Assembly: GCF_000020725.1 (NCBI RefSeq)
Contig: NC_011146.1
Coordinates: 3,910,001-3,974,000, forward strand
Reading direction: 5' to 3'
Source of the DNA: Citrifermentans bemidjiense Bem
Lineage (GTDB): Bacteria; Desulfobacterota; Desulfuromonadia; Geobacterales; Geobacteraceae
Length of the DNA stretch: 64,000 nucleotides
In this document: piece after piece, positions 7,980-17,373 of the stretch
Layout: each line of letters starts with the position of its first letter
How positions within the stretch are numbered: position 1 is the first letter of the stretch
Program-made: the position numbers and the translations under genes
The notes under the pieces: model-generated
What the model saw: only the letters and a program-made list of their open reading frames with translations
Databases searched by the model: none
Told to the model about the DNA's origin: nothing

Positions 7980-10490
7980 CTACTGCCCCAGTTCCTTCTT
8001 CCAGTTCTCCACCTTCTGCATGTACTGCTCGAGAAGCTTCTCCGCCCGCTTCTGCTCCTTCGCCTCGGCCACCACGTGGATTACGGGCTGGTACTGGTCA
8101 GGCAGCACCAGCACCCAGTCCTGGCCGAAAGAGACCTTGATGCCATCGATGAAGCTCGCCTCCTTGTCGAGGCTGTCCTCGCTCATCTTGCGCATGATTC
8201 CCCCCTTTTTCTCCCAGACGCAGGGGACTTTTCCCTGCAAGAAGGAGCTGCGCGGCACCTCCCTAAGCACGCGCGAGAGCGGGGTGCCGACGGTGATGGA
8301 GAGTTCGATGGTCTTGGCGACGGTGAACATGCCGTCAAAGGCGGCCTGGAACTTGGGGAAGGCGAAACGCCCCCCCATCGATCCGGCCATGACCACCTCG
8401 GGGGAGATGGCCGCCTCGATCATGGAGCGCTCCATGCTCTTCGTGCGGCGCACCGAGCAGCCGTTTTCCTGCGCCATCTGCTCGATGACCGAGGGGGCCG
8501 AGACCGGGACGGCGAGAGCGCCCCTGGCGCCGCTTTTCAGCATGAGCGCGGTCATGAGGCAGAGGAGCTCCTCCGGCGCGTGGATCTTGCCGGTCTCGTC
8601 GACGAGCACTATTTCCTCGGCGGTCGGGTCGAGCCAAAAGCCCGCTCTCGCCTCCAGGGTGACCACGATCTTGGCCAATTGCTGCAGGGAGTTAGGCTTC
8701 TCGTCCACCGTTTTCGAGCCGCGCTGCTCGTCGAGATAGGTGTTGAGCCCGATCACCTCGCACCCCAGGTCGTTCAGAATCTGAGGCAGGATCTGCCCCG
8801 CCGGGGAGTGGTTGAAGTCGATCACCACCTTGGCGCCCGCCCCCCTGATGACCTGCTGGTCCAGGCCGCGGAAAAAACCCTCGCGGTAGAAGTCCATCAC
8901 CTGCGGGAGTTCCGTAATCCCCCCGGGCTCCATGTAATGGGCGCGCCGGAAATTCTCCTTGTAGAAGATCCGCTCCACGTTCTTCCCCATGGAGGAGGAG
9001 AAATCGAGTCCGTCGGCATCCAGGAAGACGATTTCGGTGGTAGCGGGATCGTCTGTAGACTGGCGGAAATGCGCCCCCCCCACCTCGCCGAAGGTGCGCA
9101 GCTTGTAGCGCAGGATCGGGAGCGAAACCATCCTGATGTCGCGCACGTTGACCCCCGCCGAGAGTATCCCCCCAAGGAAGCTTCTCTTCAGCATGCGGGA
9201 GGAGAGGGTCGCGTCGCGCCCCACGAGGACATGGCTTCCCTTGGGGAGCGAGGTGCCGTAGGCGCAGCCGAGCTTGGCCACGAACTCGGGGGTCAGCTCG
9301 ATGTTGGTGAGCCCCTTGATCATCTCCCCCTCGAAGAGCGACTTCTTCCAGCGCTCCCCCCAGATCAGGTTCCCGGTGACGGTGGAGCCGGACTCGATCA
9401 CCTTGCGGGGCCAGATCTTCACGTCCCTTTTTATGTAGCTCTCCTCGCCTATGGAGGTGTCGTCGGCGACCACCCCCCCCTCTTCCATCGTGGTGGACGG
9501 GCCGACGCTCACGTTGTTGCAGATGACGCAGTCGGTGATTTTCGCCCCCTTCTTGATGTAGACGTTGTCCCAGATGACGGCGCGGGAGAGCTTGACCCCC
9601 GGCTCGACGGTGCAGTTGCGGCCGATCACGCTGTCCTTGATCTGGGAGCCCCCCTTGACCTGGGAGTTGTCCCCGATCACCACGGTCCCCTCGACCACCG
9701 TTCCCTCCCCGAGCTTTACGTCGAGCCCCAGGCGCAGGTCCGCCCCCGCCATCTCCCGCCTGGACTCGTCCACCTTGACGCCTACCTTCCCCTTCAGTAT
9801 GTCGTGGTGCGCCTCGCGGTAGGAGTCGGTGTTGCCGATGTCGCGCCAGTACCCTTTGACCGGGAAGCCGAATAGCTGGGCTTTCTTTTTCAAAAGGAGC
9901 GGGAAGAGGTCTTGCGAGAAGTCGAAGTTCTCCCCCTCTGGGATGTACTTGAAGATCTCCGGCTCGAGCACGTAGATCCCGGTATTGATGGTGTCCGAGA
10001 TCACCTCGCCCCACCCCGGCTTCTCCAGGAACTGGGTGATCCGCTTCTCCTTGTCCGTGATCACCACGCCGAACTGCAGCGGGTCCTTGACGGAGGTGAG
10101 CGTGATGGTGGCCAAGGCCTTGTTGCTATCGTGGAAGTCGATCACCTTCTGCAGGTTGAAATCGGTAAGGAGGTCGCCGCTTATGATCAGGAAGCGCTCG
10201 TCCAGGTATTTCTCCGCGCATTTCACCGCCCCCGCCGTCCCCATGTCCTCAAGGGGGGTGACGTAGGTGATCCTTACGCCGAGGTCGGCGCCGTCCCTAA
10301 AGAAGTTCTTGATCACGCTGGGCTGGTGGTATAGCAGCATGACCAAGTCGGTAATCTGGTATTTCTTCAGAAGTTCCACGATGTGGAGCATGATGGGACG
10401 GTTCATCAGCGGAACCATCGGCTTGGGGATGTTGCAGGTAAGCGGCTGCATGCGGGTACCAAAGCCACCCGCCATAATCACTGCCTTCAT
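7980..10490 (-). CDS. fused nucleotidyltransferase, left-handed beta-helix and phosphomannomutase/phosphoglucomutase-type protein
   Basis: An 836-residue multidomain protein. Residues 1-235 are an NDP-sugar pyrophosphorylase domain starting MKAVIMAGGFGTRMQPLT. Residues about 250-370 are hexapeptide beta-helix repeats (for example VIGDNSQVKGGSQI, VIGRNCTVEPG). The rest is a phosphohexomutase-like domain. In the mutase part the usual catalytic phosphoserine loop TASHNP is not visible; the corresponding stretch reads GGAHFRQSTDDPATTEI. The third domain may therefore be regulatory or altered. Related fusions are annotated as mannose-1-phosphate guanylyltransferase/phosphomannomutase. GGAGGG precedes ATG 10490. 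The neighbours (GH57, glgA) favour a role in sugar-phosphate activation for storage or surface glycans. Confidence 0.88.
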   Translation of the reverse strand: MKAVIMAGGFGTRMQPLTCNIPKPMVPLMNRPIMLHIVELLKKYQITDLVMLLYHQPSVIKNFFRDGADLGVRITYVTPLEDMGTAGAVKCAEKYLDERFLIISGDLLTDFNLQKVIDFHDSNKALATITLTSVKDPLQFGVVITDKEKRITQFLEKPGWGEVISDTINTGIYVLEPEIFKYIPEGENFDFSQDLFPLLLKKKAQLFGFPVKGYWRDIGNTDSYREAHHDILKGKVGVKVDESRREMAGADLRLGLDVKLGEGTVVEGTVVIGDNSQVKGGSQIKDSVIGRNCTVEPGVKLSRAVIWDNVYIKKGAKITDCVICNNVSVGPSTTMEEGGVVADDTSIGEESYIKRDVKIWPRKVIESGSTVTGNLIWGERWKKSLFEGEMIKGLTNIELTPEFVAKLGCAYGTSLPKGSHVLVGRDATLSSRMLKRSFLGGILSAGVNVRDIRMVSLPILRYKLRTFGEVGGAHFRQSTDDPATTEIVFLDADGLDFSSSMGKNVERIFYKENFRRAHYMEPGGITELPQVMDFYREGFFRGLDQQVIRGAGAKVVIDFNHSPAGQILPQILNDLGCEVIGLNTYLDEQRGSKTVDEKPNSLQQLAKIVVTLEARAGFWLDPTAEEIVLVDETGKIHAPEELLCLMTALMLKSGARGALAVPVSAPSVIEQMAQENGCSVRRTKSMERSMIEAAISPEVVMAGSMGGRFAFPKFQAAFDGMFTVAKTIELSITVGTPLSRVLREVPRSSFLQGKVPCVWEKKGGIMRKMSEDSLDKEASFIDGIKVSFGQDWVLVLPDQYQPVIHVVAEAKEQKRAEKLLEQYMQKVENWKKELGQ

Positions 10491-10574
10491 AAAAACCCTC
10501 CAGAGATAACTGCAAGTCTGACAAGATTAAGATTGAGACTAAGATTAAGAATGAGAGGGAAGGTGGAGCACCGG

Positions 10575-10949
10575 TCAGGTAAAGGCGCCCTTCTGCCTCT
10601 TGGCGAGGACCCTGGAGATCTCATCCTTCAACTCCTGCAGGTCGCTCGACTTCACTACGTAGCCGTCGGCAAGCCAGGCCGAAAAATCGTCCTTGTAGCA
10701 GGAAAAGGCGGTGCAGAGGATCACCGGAAGGGTGTGGCGCTCCTTGACGATGCGCTGCAAAAGCTCGATGCCGCTTTCGTTCTTCAGCTTGATGTCGATG
10801 ACGGCCAGATCGAAACTGTCCGATTCGAGTTTTTCCACCGCTTCCAGCGCCGAGGCGGCGGTCACCACGGCATAACCTTCGTCGCTTAGTTCCTGCGCAT
10901 ATAAAAGCCTGATGTTCGCCTCGTCATCTACCACCAGCAGTTTTGCCAT
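10575..10949 (-). CDS. single-domain response regulator (CheY-like receiver)
   Basis: A 124-residue receiver domain with no output domain. The phosphorylation pocket is complete: acidic pair Asp8-Asp9 in LLVVDDEAN, phospho-acceptor Asp52 in AVIDIK, Thr80 in ILCTAF and Lys100 in VVKSS. GGAGAA lies ahead of ATG 10949. It directly follows the histidine kinase gene (one base between stop and start), so the two form a two-component pair, probably acting by protein-protein contact or in a phosphorelay. Placement upstream of the polyglucan/sugar-nucleotide genes, on the same strand, suggests but does not prove control of them. Confidence 0.9.
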   Translation of the reverse strand: MAKLLVVDDEANIRLLYAQELSDEGYAVVTAASALEAVEKLESDSFDLAVIDIKLKNESGIELLQRIVKERHTLPVILCTAFSCYKDDFSAWLADGYVVKSSDLQELKDEISRVLAKRQKGAFT

Positions 10950-10950
10950 G

Positions 10951-12596
10951 TCAGATATTCTCCTTTTTAGTCAAGAGCCTGATGCTATAGGTATTGCCGC
11001 CGCCGGGGCGGCTGAATATGGTTAAGGAATTCCCCTGGCGCTCCAGGATCGACTTGCACAGTGCGAGCCCCACCCCCTCCCCCATCTCCTGGGTCTGGAA
11101 GAAGGGGGCGGTGAGCGCCTCCTGGGCAGTCTCGGTCAAGGGCTTGCCGCTGTCGCTGATCCGGAGCAGGACGCCGTCCCCGTCGTTAAGACTCTCGATG
11201 CGGAGCTCCCCCCCTGCTCCATGCAGGCCAGCGCCGTCGCGGTGATGGTCTTCAGGCAGTAGCTGATCTGCTTGTAGTCGATGCGGACCATGGGAAGCTC
11301 GGGGCTTAGCTCCTGGCTGCATACCACCCCAGCCTGCTCCATCACCCCTTCCAGGTCGGCCAGCGCCTTGGTCACCAGCTCGTTCAGATCCCAGAAATCG
11401 GTGACGGGAAAAAGCGATTCGGAGTAGTCCAGCACCTCGGAAAGAACATCTTCCAACTGCCGGGTCTCACGCACGATGGATTCGAGGTAGCTCCGCTTCT
11501 CGTCGTCCTCGGCGCTTCCTTTCAACAGGGTGCGGGCGAAGCCGCCGATCACCATGAGCGGGTTGCGGATGGAGTGCGCGATGCTGGAGGTGATCTTCCC
11601 TACCAGCGCCATCTTCTCCATCTTCACTATCAGTTCCTGCTGCTCGCGCAGCTTCAAGTTTGCGGACTTCTGCTTGGCAACCTCCTCTTGAAGCCGCTCG
11701 TAGAGGGAGGCCCGCTCCAGCGCGAAAGCGACCGGAAAGGCGAAGGTCTCCAGGGACTGCATGTCCTGCAGGGTGATCGGCTTTTGCGTGATGCAGTTGT
11801 CGGCAATGATGACGCCGATGCGGCGGTTGCGGGAGATGAGAGGCATGACCAGGAAGCAGTCGACCCCGAGTATGCGGGCGAGCCCCCGGTCGAGGTCCGG
11901 GTTGTTCAGCGCGTTTTCCACCAAGATGGGCTTTTTCCCCTGCAGGGCGCGGTTGAAGATGTGCCCCTGGTCGGCAAGCGGTACGGTGAGCTGGTTCAGG
12001 ATATCGTGGAACTTGACCTTTTCCGAGGTGAGCTTGGTCTTCTGGAAGTCGCGGGCCAGTTCCCTCAGGGTGAAGTTGCTGCGGCCGATGTCTTCCCAGG
12101 TCCGCCACGCCTCCTCATAATCCCTGGGGCCGACGCCGAGGTATCCCCGGATATGGCGGCGCTCCTTGTCGGTCATCAGCAGGAAGGCGCGGTTCATGCC
12201 GAACCCTTTTCCTGCCGTGATCGCCGTCATGGCGATGGAAAGCACCTCGTCGAGGTCGATGGAGGTCTGCAGCACGATGCCGACCTCGCGCAGGAACTTG
12301 ATCTCGCGGGTCTTGCTGTTCAAGAAGCTCAGCATCGCTCCCATCTGAGCCTTTTGTTCCTGGAACTCGTTCAGTATGAAAGGAAGGACGTCGGAGAGCG
12401 GGTAACCGGAGCCTTTCATGCGGGCCAAATCGTTTTTGAAGCGGGGGCACTCAACGCATTTCTCTACCACCCTGCGGCGGTGCGAGCTGTAGAGATCTTC
12501 CTCTCCCTCGCCGACATAGGGACAGTGCTCCGGTTCGATCTCTTCCTTGCTCCAGCAACATTCCCAATCCAAGCTACCTCCAGGAACCGTCTTCAT
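10951..12596 (-). pseudogene. GAF-domain sensor histidine kinase with a frameshift in a seven-G run
   Basis: Read in two frames this is a full kinase of about 548 residues. The first frame (start 12596) gives a Cys-containing N terminus, a GAF domain (about residues 100-290) and a HisKA helix with the phospho-acceptor in SIAHSIRNPLMVIGG. It runs through ACMEQGG and then reads nonsense to a stop at 11136. In the other frame, GELRIESLNDGDG continues the same ATPase domain and includes GEGVGLALCKSILERQG and the final GGGNTYSIRLL. The switch lies at the C run 11208-11214 (seven G on the coding strand); eight would restore the frame. The cause may be a real mutation, phase variation, or a sequencing error. 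No clear ribosome binding site precedes ATG 12596; GGAGG lies before a TTG at 12572. Confidence 0.85.
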
Positions 12597-12916
12597 GATC
12601 TGGACACCGCGGAAACTGGCAAATTATAGCAGCCTCCTTTGTCATATCAAGAGCATTGTGCACTTTTCAATAAAAACATTAATTAATATTTTAGATTCAA
12701 GGACAAGACGCTGCAGCTTTCGGATCGCGCCGAGCGGCGGCACCGGGAGGGCCTGCCGGCAGAGAGAAGGGAGCGGTGTAAAGAGTAAGGCCGCCGGAGA
12801 AAAATGAATAAAGGCAGATTAACAAGCGGCATATCCCCCGTGTAGAAAAGGTGCCGTTTGCCGAATCTGCCTTAATCCCCGCGCAATTCCGAGGGGCCTG
12901 CATTTAAGAATAGGTT
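12597..12916. other. 320-base spacer with a long inverted repeat
   Basis: No gene is seen. AAGGCAGATT (12811-12820) is repeated in inverse as AATCTGCCTT (12864-12873), with inner complementarity GCGGCA/TGCCGT, giving a long hairpin just beyond the Crp/Fnr gene stop. It lacks a T run, so it is either a Rho-dependent end or a processed RNA structure. Confidence 0.45.
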
Positions 12917-13600
12917 TTATTTCCCAGCGATCATCCTCAATTTTTCCATCTGCATTATGGTCACCTTGTTGCCATCCATTTCGATCACCCCCTCGTCCTT
13001 CATCTTTTTGAAGGTGCGGGAGAGGGTCTCGCTGACGGTGCCCAGGCGGGAGGCGAGCTCCCCCTTGCGCATGTCCAGTTCCAGATAGGTTTTCCCTTGA
13101 TAACTGGTGCTCTTTCTGGAGGCGAGTTCCAGAAGGTACGAGGCGAGCCTGGCGGGGGCGTCGGCGAAGGAAAGCTCCTCGATCTGGTGCGCGAATCGGC
13201 GCAACAGCATGGAGAGCGAGGCGATCAGGTTCATCGAGAACCGCGGGTTGCGCTCCAAAAGGCCCATGAACGAGCCCCTGGAGAAGAAGAGCACCTCTCC
13301 TTTCTCGACGCCGCGCGCCTCGGCCGGGTACTTGCCGTCACCGAAAAAAGCGGCCTCGGCGAAGGTCTCGATGGGGTGCACCATGTGCAGCACCTTCTCC
13401 CTGCCGTCGGGGGAGATCTTGCAGAGCTTGAGCGCGCCCGAAGCGAGGAGGTAGAATCCCTCCGCCTTCTCCCCTTCGGTGAACAGCGTCTCTCCCTTGG
13501 CAAAGGCTCGACGCACGGCGATGCCGGCTACCTCCGCCACATATTCGTCTTCCAGCCCCGAGAACAGCAGCGCTTTCTTGATGATGTCTTTATTTTCCAT
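12917..13600 (-). CDS. Crp/Fnr-family transcriptional regulator
   Basis: A 227-residue regulator with an N-terminal cyclic-nucleotide-like beta-roll (residues about 10-130; LFTEGEKAEGFYLLASGALKL) and a C-terminal winged helix (residues about 150-220). The recognition helix lies around RLGTVSETLSRTFKKMKDEG. No cluster of Cys for an Fe-S centre as in FNR is present, so it is unlikely to sense oxygen that way. Small-molecule ligand is unknown; the phosphate-binding residues of CRP (RAL..) are not evident. GGGGG precedes ATG 13600. It is divergent from lptF with about 105 bases between, so it could control that promoter region. Confidence 0.88.
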   Translation of the reverse strand: MENKDIIKKALLFSGLEDEYVAEVAGIAVRRAFAKGETLFTEGEKAEGFYLLASGALKLCKISPDGREKVLHMVHPIETFAEAAFFGDGKYPAEARGVEKGEVLFFSRGSFMGLLERNPRFSMNLIASLSMLLRRFAHQIEELSFADAPARLASYLLELASRKSTSYQGKTYLELDMRKGELASRLGTVSETLSRTFKKMKDEGVIEMDGNKVTIMQMEKLRMIAGK

Positions 13601-13706
13601 GTCCCCCTTTTACCCCAAAGCAAAAACAAAGGTCAAGCGACAATGAGATCGAGCCCTCCCCTTCCCCCCCTGTCCTTCCTTTACTTCGCCCCCCATCTAA
13701 GGTATC

Positions 13707-14882
13707 ATGCCGAACTTCATGAAAAAGACCCTGTACGCTTACATCTTCAAGGAAATCCCCACCCCTTTCCTGGTCGGCATGGTGACCTTCACCTTCGTGC
13801 TCCTCATGGGACGCTTTCTCAAGCTCGCCGAGATGGTGGTAGAGAAAGGGATCCCCTTCAGCGACGTGGTGCGGATGGTGGCCTATCTACTCCCCCCTTT
13901 CTGGCTCTTCACCATACCGATGGCGCTTTTGCTCGCCATGCTGCTTGCCTTCGGCCGCCTTTCCGGCGACAGCGAAATCACCGCCATGAAGAGTTGCGGC
14001 ATCAGTCTCTACGGGCTACTCCCCCCCCCAATGCTATTCGCCGCCTGCGCCACCCTCGCCTGTCTGTGGGTCACCGTTTACGCCGTTCCCTGGGGGAACT
14101 CCGGCTTCAAGAAGCTGATGGTGGAGATTGCCCAGAGCAGCGCCGGGATCGCCATCAAAGAGAAGATCTTCAACAACGCCTTCCCCGGCATGGTGGTCTA
14201 CACGCAATCACTAGACACCAAGGCGCAGACCATGGGGGGAGTTATCGTCCACGACGAGAGGGACCCGCGCACCCCGACCACCATCTTCGCTTCCACCGGC
14301 GCCCTGGTATCCGACCCGAAAAGCAACTCAATGGAGTTCCAGTTGCGCAACGGCTCCATCCACCGTGCCGAAGAGCAGGGGGGGTACCGGATGGTGCAGT
14401 TCCAGGAATACAACCTCCGGGTCGCGCTCGCCGACGGCAGCAACAAGGCGACCAGGAAAGTGAGCGAGATGACGCTCGACGAGTTGCTCCACCCTCCCAA
14501 GGGAACGCAGCAAAAGGAGATCATCTCCAGGGACCTCGAATACCACAGCCGCCTGGCACTCCCGTTCTCCTGTTTCGTCTTTACGCTTTTGGCCATACCG
14601 CTGGGGATCCAGAACCGGCGCTCGGGGAAGGCTGCCGGGTTCTCTTTGAGCATCGGCGTCATCCTCCTTTACTACGTAACCCTCTCCGCCTTCGATACGC
14701 TGGGCGAGCGGGGCACGCTGCCGCCGCTGCTTGCCGGGTGGAGCCCGAACTTGATCTTCCTTCTGGCTGGGGCCTACCTGTTCAAGAAGACCTCCGACGA
14801 GGAGCGTCTCCCCATCTTCTCTCTTTACCCGCGCCTCAAGGAGGCGTTGCGGGGACGCCTTAGCAAGGGGAGGAAGCGATGA
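13707..14882 (+). CDS. lptF: LPS export permease LptF
   Basis: A 391-residue YjgP/YjgQ-family membrane protein. With LptG and the ATPase LptB it extracts lipopolysaccharide from the inner membrane for transport to the cell surface. Three transmembrane helices lie in the first 120 residues (starting YIFKEIPTPFLVGMVTFTF) and three in the last 110, with a periplasmic jellyroll between them, the usual LptF/G layout. The order F before G and the longer N-terminal SGDSEITAMKSCGISL motif support the LptF assignment. AAGG lies five bases before ATG 13707. The stop overlaps the lptG start (ATGA), giving translational coupling. Confidence 0.9.
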   Translation: MPNFMKKTLYAYIFKEIPTPFLVGMVTFTFVLLMGRFLKLAEMVVEKGIPFSDVVRMVAYLLPPFWLFTIPMALLLAMLLAFGRLSGDSEITAMKSCGISLYGLLPPPMLFAACATLACLWVTVYAVPWGNSGFKKLMVEIAQSSAGIAIKEKIFNNAFPGMVVYTQSLDTKAQTMGGVIVHDERDPRTPTTIFASTGALVSDPKSNSMEFQLRNGSIHRAEEQGGYRMVQFQEYNLRVALADGSNKATRKVSEMTLDELLHPPKGTQQKEIISRDLEYHSRLALPFSCFVFTLLAIPLGIQNRRSGKAAGFSLSIGVILLYYVTLSAFDTLGERGTLPPLLAGWSPNLIFLLAGAYLFKKTSDEERLPIFSLYPRLKEALRGRLSKGRKR

Positions 14883-15961
14883 ACATCCTCACCCGCTACA
14901 TCGCCCGGGCCTATGTAAAGATGCTCTCGCTCTGCCTCGGCTCCTTCATCGCCATCTACCTGGTGGTGGACTTCATGGAGAAGGTCTCCCGCTTCACGCG
15001 CTACGGCGCGAGTTGGAAGCACCTGGCCCTCTTCTTCATCACCAAGATCCCGGAGATGATCATCGATGCGGCGCCCCTTGCCGTCCTGATGGCGACGCTG
15101 CTCACCCTCGGGACCCTCTCCCTTACTTCGGAGCTCACCGCCATCCGCAGCTGCGGGGTGAGCCTCTTCCGGATCAGCCTCCCCATCCTGGTCATCTCCG
15201 TCCTCATGAGCCTCGGAGTGCTGGCGATAGGGGAGTTTGTGCTTCCCAAAACTTATGCGCAACGCACCTACATCCAGGAGGTGCTGATCCAGAAGAAAAG
15301 CCCCAGCGCCTTTTTCCGGCAGCAGAACATCTGGTTTAGGGAGGAAGGGACGGTGCTCAGGGCTAGCCTTTTCGAGCCGGCGAGAAACGAGCTGAAAGGG
15401 ATCACCCTGTGGGAGCTGCAGCCAGGGACGGGGGAACCGCTCAAGCGCACCGAAGCCGACCTCGCGATCCTGGGAGCTAAGGGATGGATGTTCCGGGACG
15501 CGGTGGTGCGGCAGTTCAGGGATGGTGAGGTGAGTTCCACGCAGAAGTACCGGGAGCTGCCGGTAGAGCTCCAGCTAAAGCCCGCCGACCTGAAGACGCT
15601 GGGGAAATTTTCGGACAGCATGTCCCTTGTGGAGCTGAGCCGCTACTGCAGGAAGCTAAGAGCCAGCGGCTACGACCCCACCAGGTACGTGACCCAGATG
15701 CACAGCAGGATCTCCATGCCCTTCGGCTGCGCCGTGATGGCCTTTCTGGGTATCCCGTTTGCGCTGCGCGGGGGAAGGTCGAGCGGCATCGCCTTCGGAG
15801 TCGGCCTCTCCATCGGGGTCGGCTTCCTCTACGTCATCGTCAACTCGGTGATCATCTCGGTGGGACAGGTGGGGCTATTGCCGCCGGTGGTGGCGGCTTG
15901 GGCGACGAACTTCATCTTCTTCGTGGCGGGTGCGTGGCTGTCGCTGACGATTGACAACTGA
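14879..15961 (+). CDS. lptG: LPS export permease LptG
   Basis: A 360-residue partner of LptF with the same architecture: N-terminal helices from MNILTRYIARAYVKMLS, the conserved LTSELTAIRSCGVSLFRIS, a periplasmic domain, and C-terminal helices ending near VAAWATNFIFFVAGAWL. GGAGGAAGCG before ATG 14879 lies inside the end of lptF. The pair forms the transmembrane part of the LptB2FG ABC exporter; lptB and lptC are not in the window. Confidence 0.9.
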   Translation: MNILTRYIARAYVKMLSLCLGSFIAIYLVVDFMEKVSRFTRYGASWKHLALFFITKIPEMIIDAAPLAVLMATLLTLGTLSLTSELTAIRSCGVSLFRISLPILVISVLMSLGVLAIGEFVLPKTYAQRTYIQEVLIQKKSPSAFFRQQNIWFREEGTVLRASLFEPARNELKGITLWELQPGTGEPLKRTEADLAILGAKGWMFRDAVVRQFRDGEVSSTQKYRELPVELQLKPADLKTLGKFSDSMSLVELSRYCRKLRASGYDPTRYVTQMHSRISMPFGCAVMAFLGIPFALRGGRSSGIAFGVGLSIGVGFLYVIVNSVIISVGQVGLLPPVVAAWATNFIFFVAGAWLSLTIDN

Positions 15962-16016
15962 CAAGCGGGAATCGACAATGTTTGGGTGTAGTTAGATCGA
16001 CTCAATGGAGGGTCGC

Positions 16017-16910
16017 ATGCTTCGCAAACTGTTTTTCCTACTGCTGGTCCCCTTGCTCTTCCCGATAGTAGCCGCGGCACAGACGCCGGCGCCCCAAAAG
16101 CCGGCAGCTGTGACCCTCTTCCCCTTGAGCGTCCTTTCCATCATCCCGGCACAAGGCGAACCCGGCACCGCCGTCACCCTGAACGGCACCGGCTTCACCA
16201 CGGGGACAGCCGTGTTCCTCGGGACCCGGCAGCTCCCGGCGACGCTGGTGGGAAACCGGCTGCTGACCGTAGAGCTTCCCGACCTCCCCCCCGGCGTCTA
16301 CGCGCTCTACCTGAAGCGGGAGGACGGCAGCACCAGCAGGGCTTTCAACTTCGCGTTGCAGCCGCAAAAACCGGTCGCGACATCCCTCTCCCCCGACACG
16401 GTGACCGCCTGCTCCACCGGCAGGGAGCGCGAGGTAGCGGTAGCCGGCGCCAAATTCCAGCCAGGAGCCCGCGTCTTTTTGGACGGCGCCGCTCTCACCA
16501 CCCGCTTCATTTCCCCGGCCGCGCTCTCCTTCACCGCCCCGGCGGTCGGCGCCGGCCTGCACCAGGTGCAGGTAAAGAACCCTTCCGACGCGGGTTCCGG
16601 GGTACTGGCGCTTTTCATCGACGCGAAGCCGGAGATAGCGAGCGTCACCATCGGCCGGGAGTTCGTTAGCGCTTACGAGTTGGTCCTAACGGGGAAGAAT
16701 TTCCAGCAGAGTTCGGTGCTGGTAGCGGACGGGAAAAGGGTCGGGACGGGAGAGCAGATAGCGACCGAGCGGGAGCGGCTGATTTATTTGGGTTGCAACC
16801 AGCTGGTCTACGAGCGCCACCCCTACGACCCGACCCCAAAAGAGATCCGGCTGCAGGTAGTAAATCAAAACGGGGAGGAGAGCGCCCTGTTCACCATCAG
16901 CGCCCCCTGA
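16017..16910 (+). CDS. exported IPT/TIG-domain protein
   Basis: A 297-residue protein with a cleavable signal peptide (LRKLFFLLLVPLLFPIVAAAQ, cut probably after AQ) and two or three immunoglobulin-like TIG domains. The pattern VLSIIPAQGEPGTAVTLNGTGF is repeated as SLSPDTVTACSTGREREVAVAGAKF and later ASVTIGREFVSAYELVLTGKNF. Such domains usually mediate binding or form spacer modules in surface proteins. The start is ATG 16017, with GGAGGG four bases upstream; an earlier in-frame ATG at 16005 lies on the ribosome binding site. It is 56 bases behind lptG on the same strand and could be cotranscribed, which hints at an envelope role. Confidence 0.8.
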   Translation: MLRKLFFLLLVPLLFPIVAAAQTPAPQKPAAVTLFPLSVLSIIPAQGEPGTAVTLNGTGFTTGTAVFLGTRQLPATLVGNRLLTVELPDLPPGVYALYLKREDGSTSRAFNFALQPQKPVATSLSPDTVTACSTGREREVAVAGAKFQPGARVFLDGAALTTRFISPAALSFTAPAVGAGLHQVQVKNPSDAGSGVLALFIDAKPEIASVTIGREFVSAYELVLTGKNFQQSSVLVADGKRVGTGEQIATERERLIYLGCNQLVYERHPYDPTPKEIRLQVVNQNGEESALFTISAP

Positions 16911-16917
16911 CCCCGTA

Positions 16918-17319
16918 CTAGCGCAGCGACTCCTCCAGCACCACGAGATAGCCGTCGGGGTCGAAGCACCAGAGTTCCTTGGTGCCATATGGCTTTTGCT
17001 GCAAGGGGTAGAGGATCTCCAGATCCTCCTCCAGAAGTTCCTGGTAAACGTCCTCTATGTCCGGGACGCTCAGGTGAAGCGTCATGCCGACCCCTTTGGG
17101 GAAACCCTCCAGGCGAGCCTCCAGAATCGGGTGCAGTTGCCCGACCGCGTCATCCTCCACGAAGTAGACCTTGCAGCCGTCCAGCGTCAGCACCAGGTGC
17201 TCCGGGGCCCCAACAGCGGTGAGCGCCCGGTGCACCGGCAACCCCATTATTCCCGCGTAGAAAGCTTCCGTGGTGCCCAAGTCGGCGACGGAGAGTTGAA
17301 TGGAAAAGGGGGAAACCAC
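16918..17319 (-). CDS. VOC-superfamily (glyoxalase/bleomycin-resistance type) protein
   Basis: A 133-residue beta-alpha-beta-beta-beta fold protein with the paired modules SIQLSVADLGTTEAFYAGIMGLPV and MTLHLSVPDIEDVYQELLEED. It ends in DPDGYLVVLEES, where the Glu is a typical metal-ligand position of the family. Substrate is unknown. The start GTG 17319 follows AAGGAGATGTC; a longer reading to 17367 would hide that ribosome binding site inside the gene. It lies 55 bases downstream of ccdA on the same strand, likely the last gene of the regulator-tlpA-ccdA operon. Confidence 0.82.
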   Translation of the reverse strand: MVSPFSIQLSVADLGTTEAFYAGIMGLPVHRALTAVGAPEHLVLTLDGCKVYFVEDDAVGQLHPILEARLEGFPKGVGMTLHLSVPDIEDVYQELLEEDLEILYPLQQKPYGTKELWCFDPDGYLVVLEESLR

Positions 17320-17373
17320 GACATCTCCTTCAGCCCAGCCGTTTGCCGCAGGCGGCCCGGGCTGCACCTTTTT

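Noticed and set aside
7914-9875. 653-codon plus-strand frame opposite the nucleotidyltransferase fusion
   Set aside because: Antisense frame of high-GC coding sequence with low-complexity His/Leu/Arg content.
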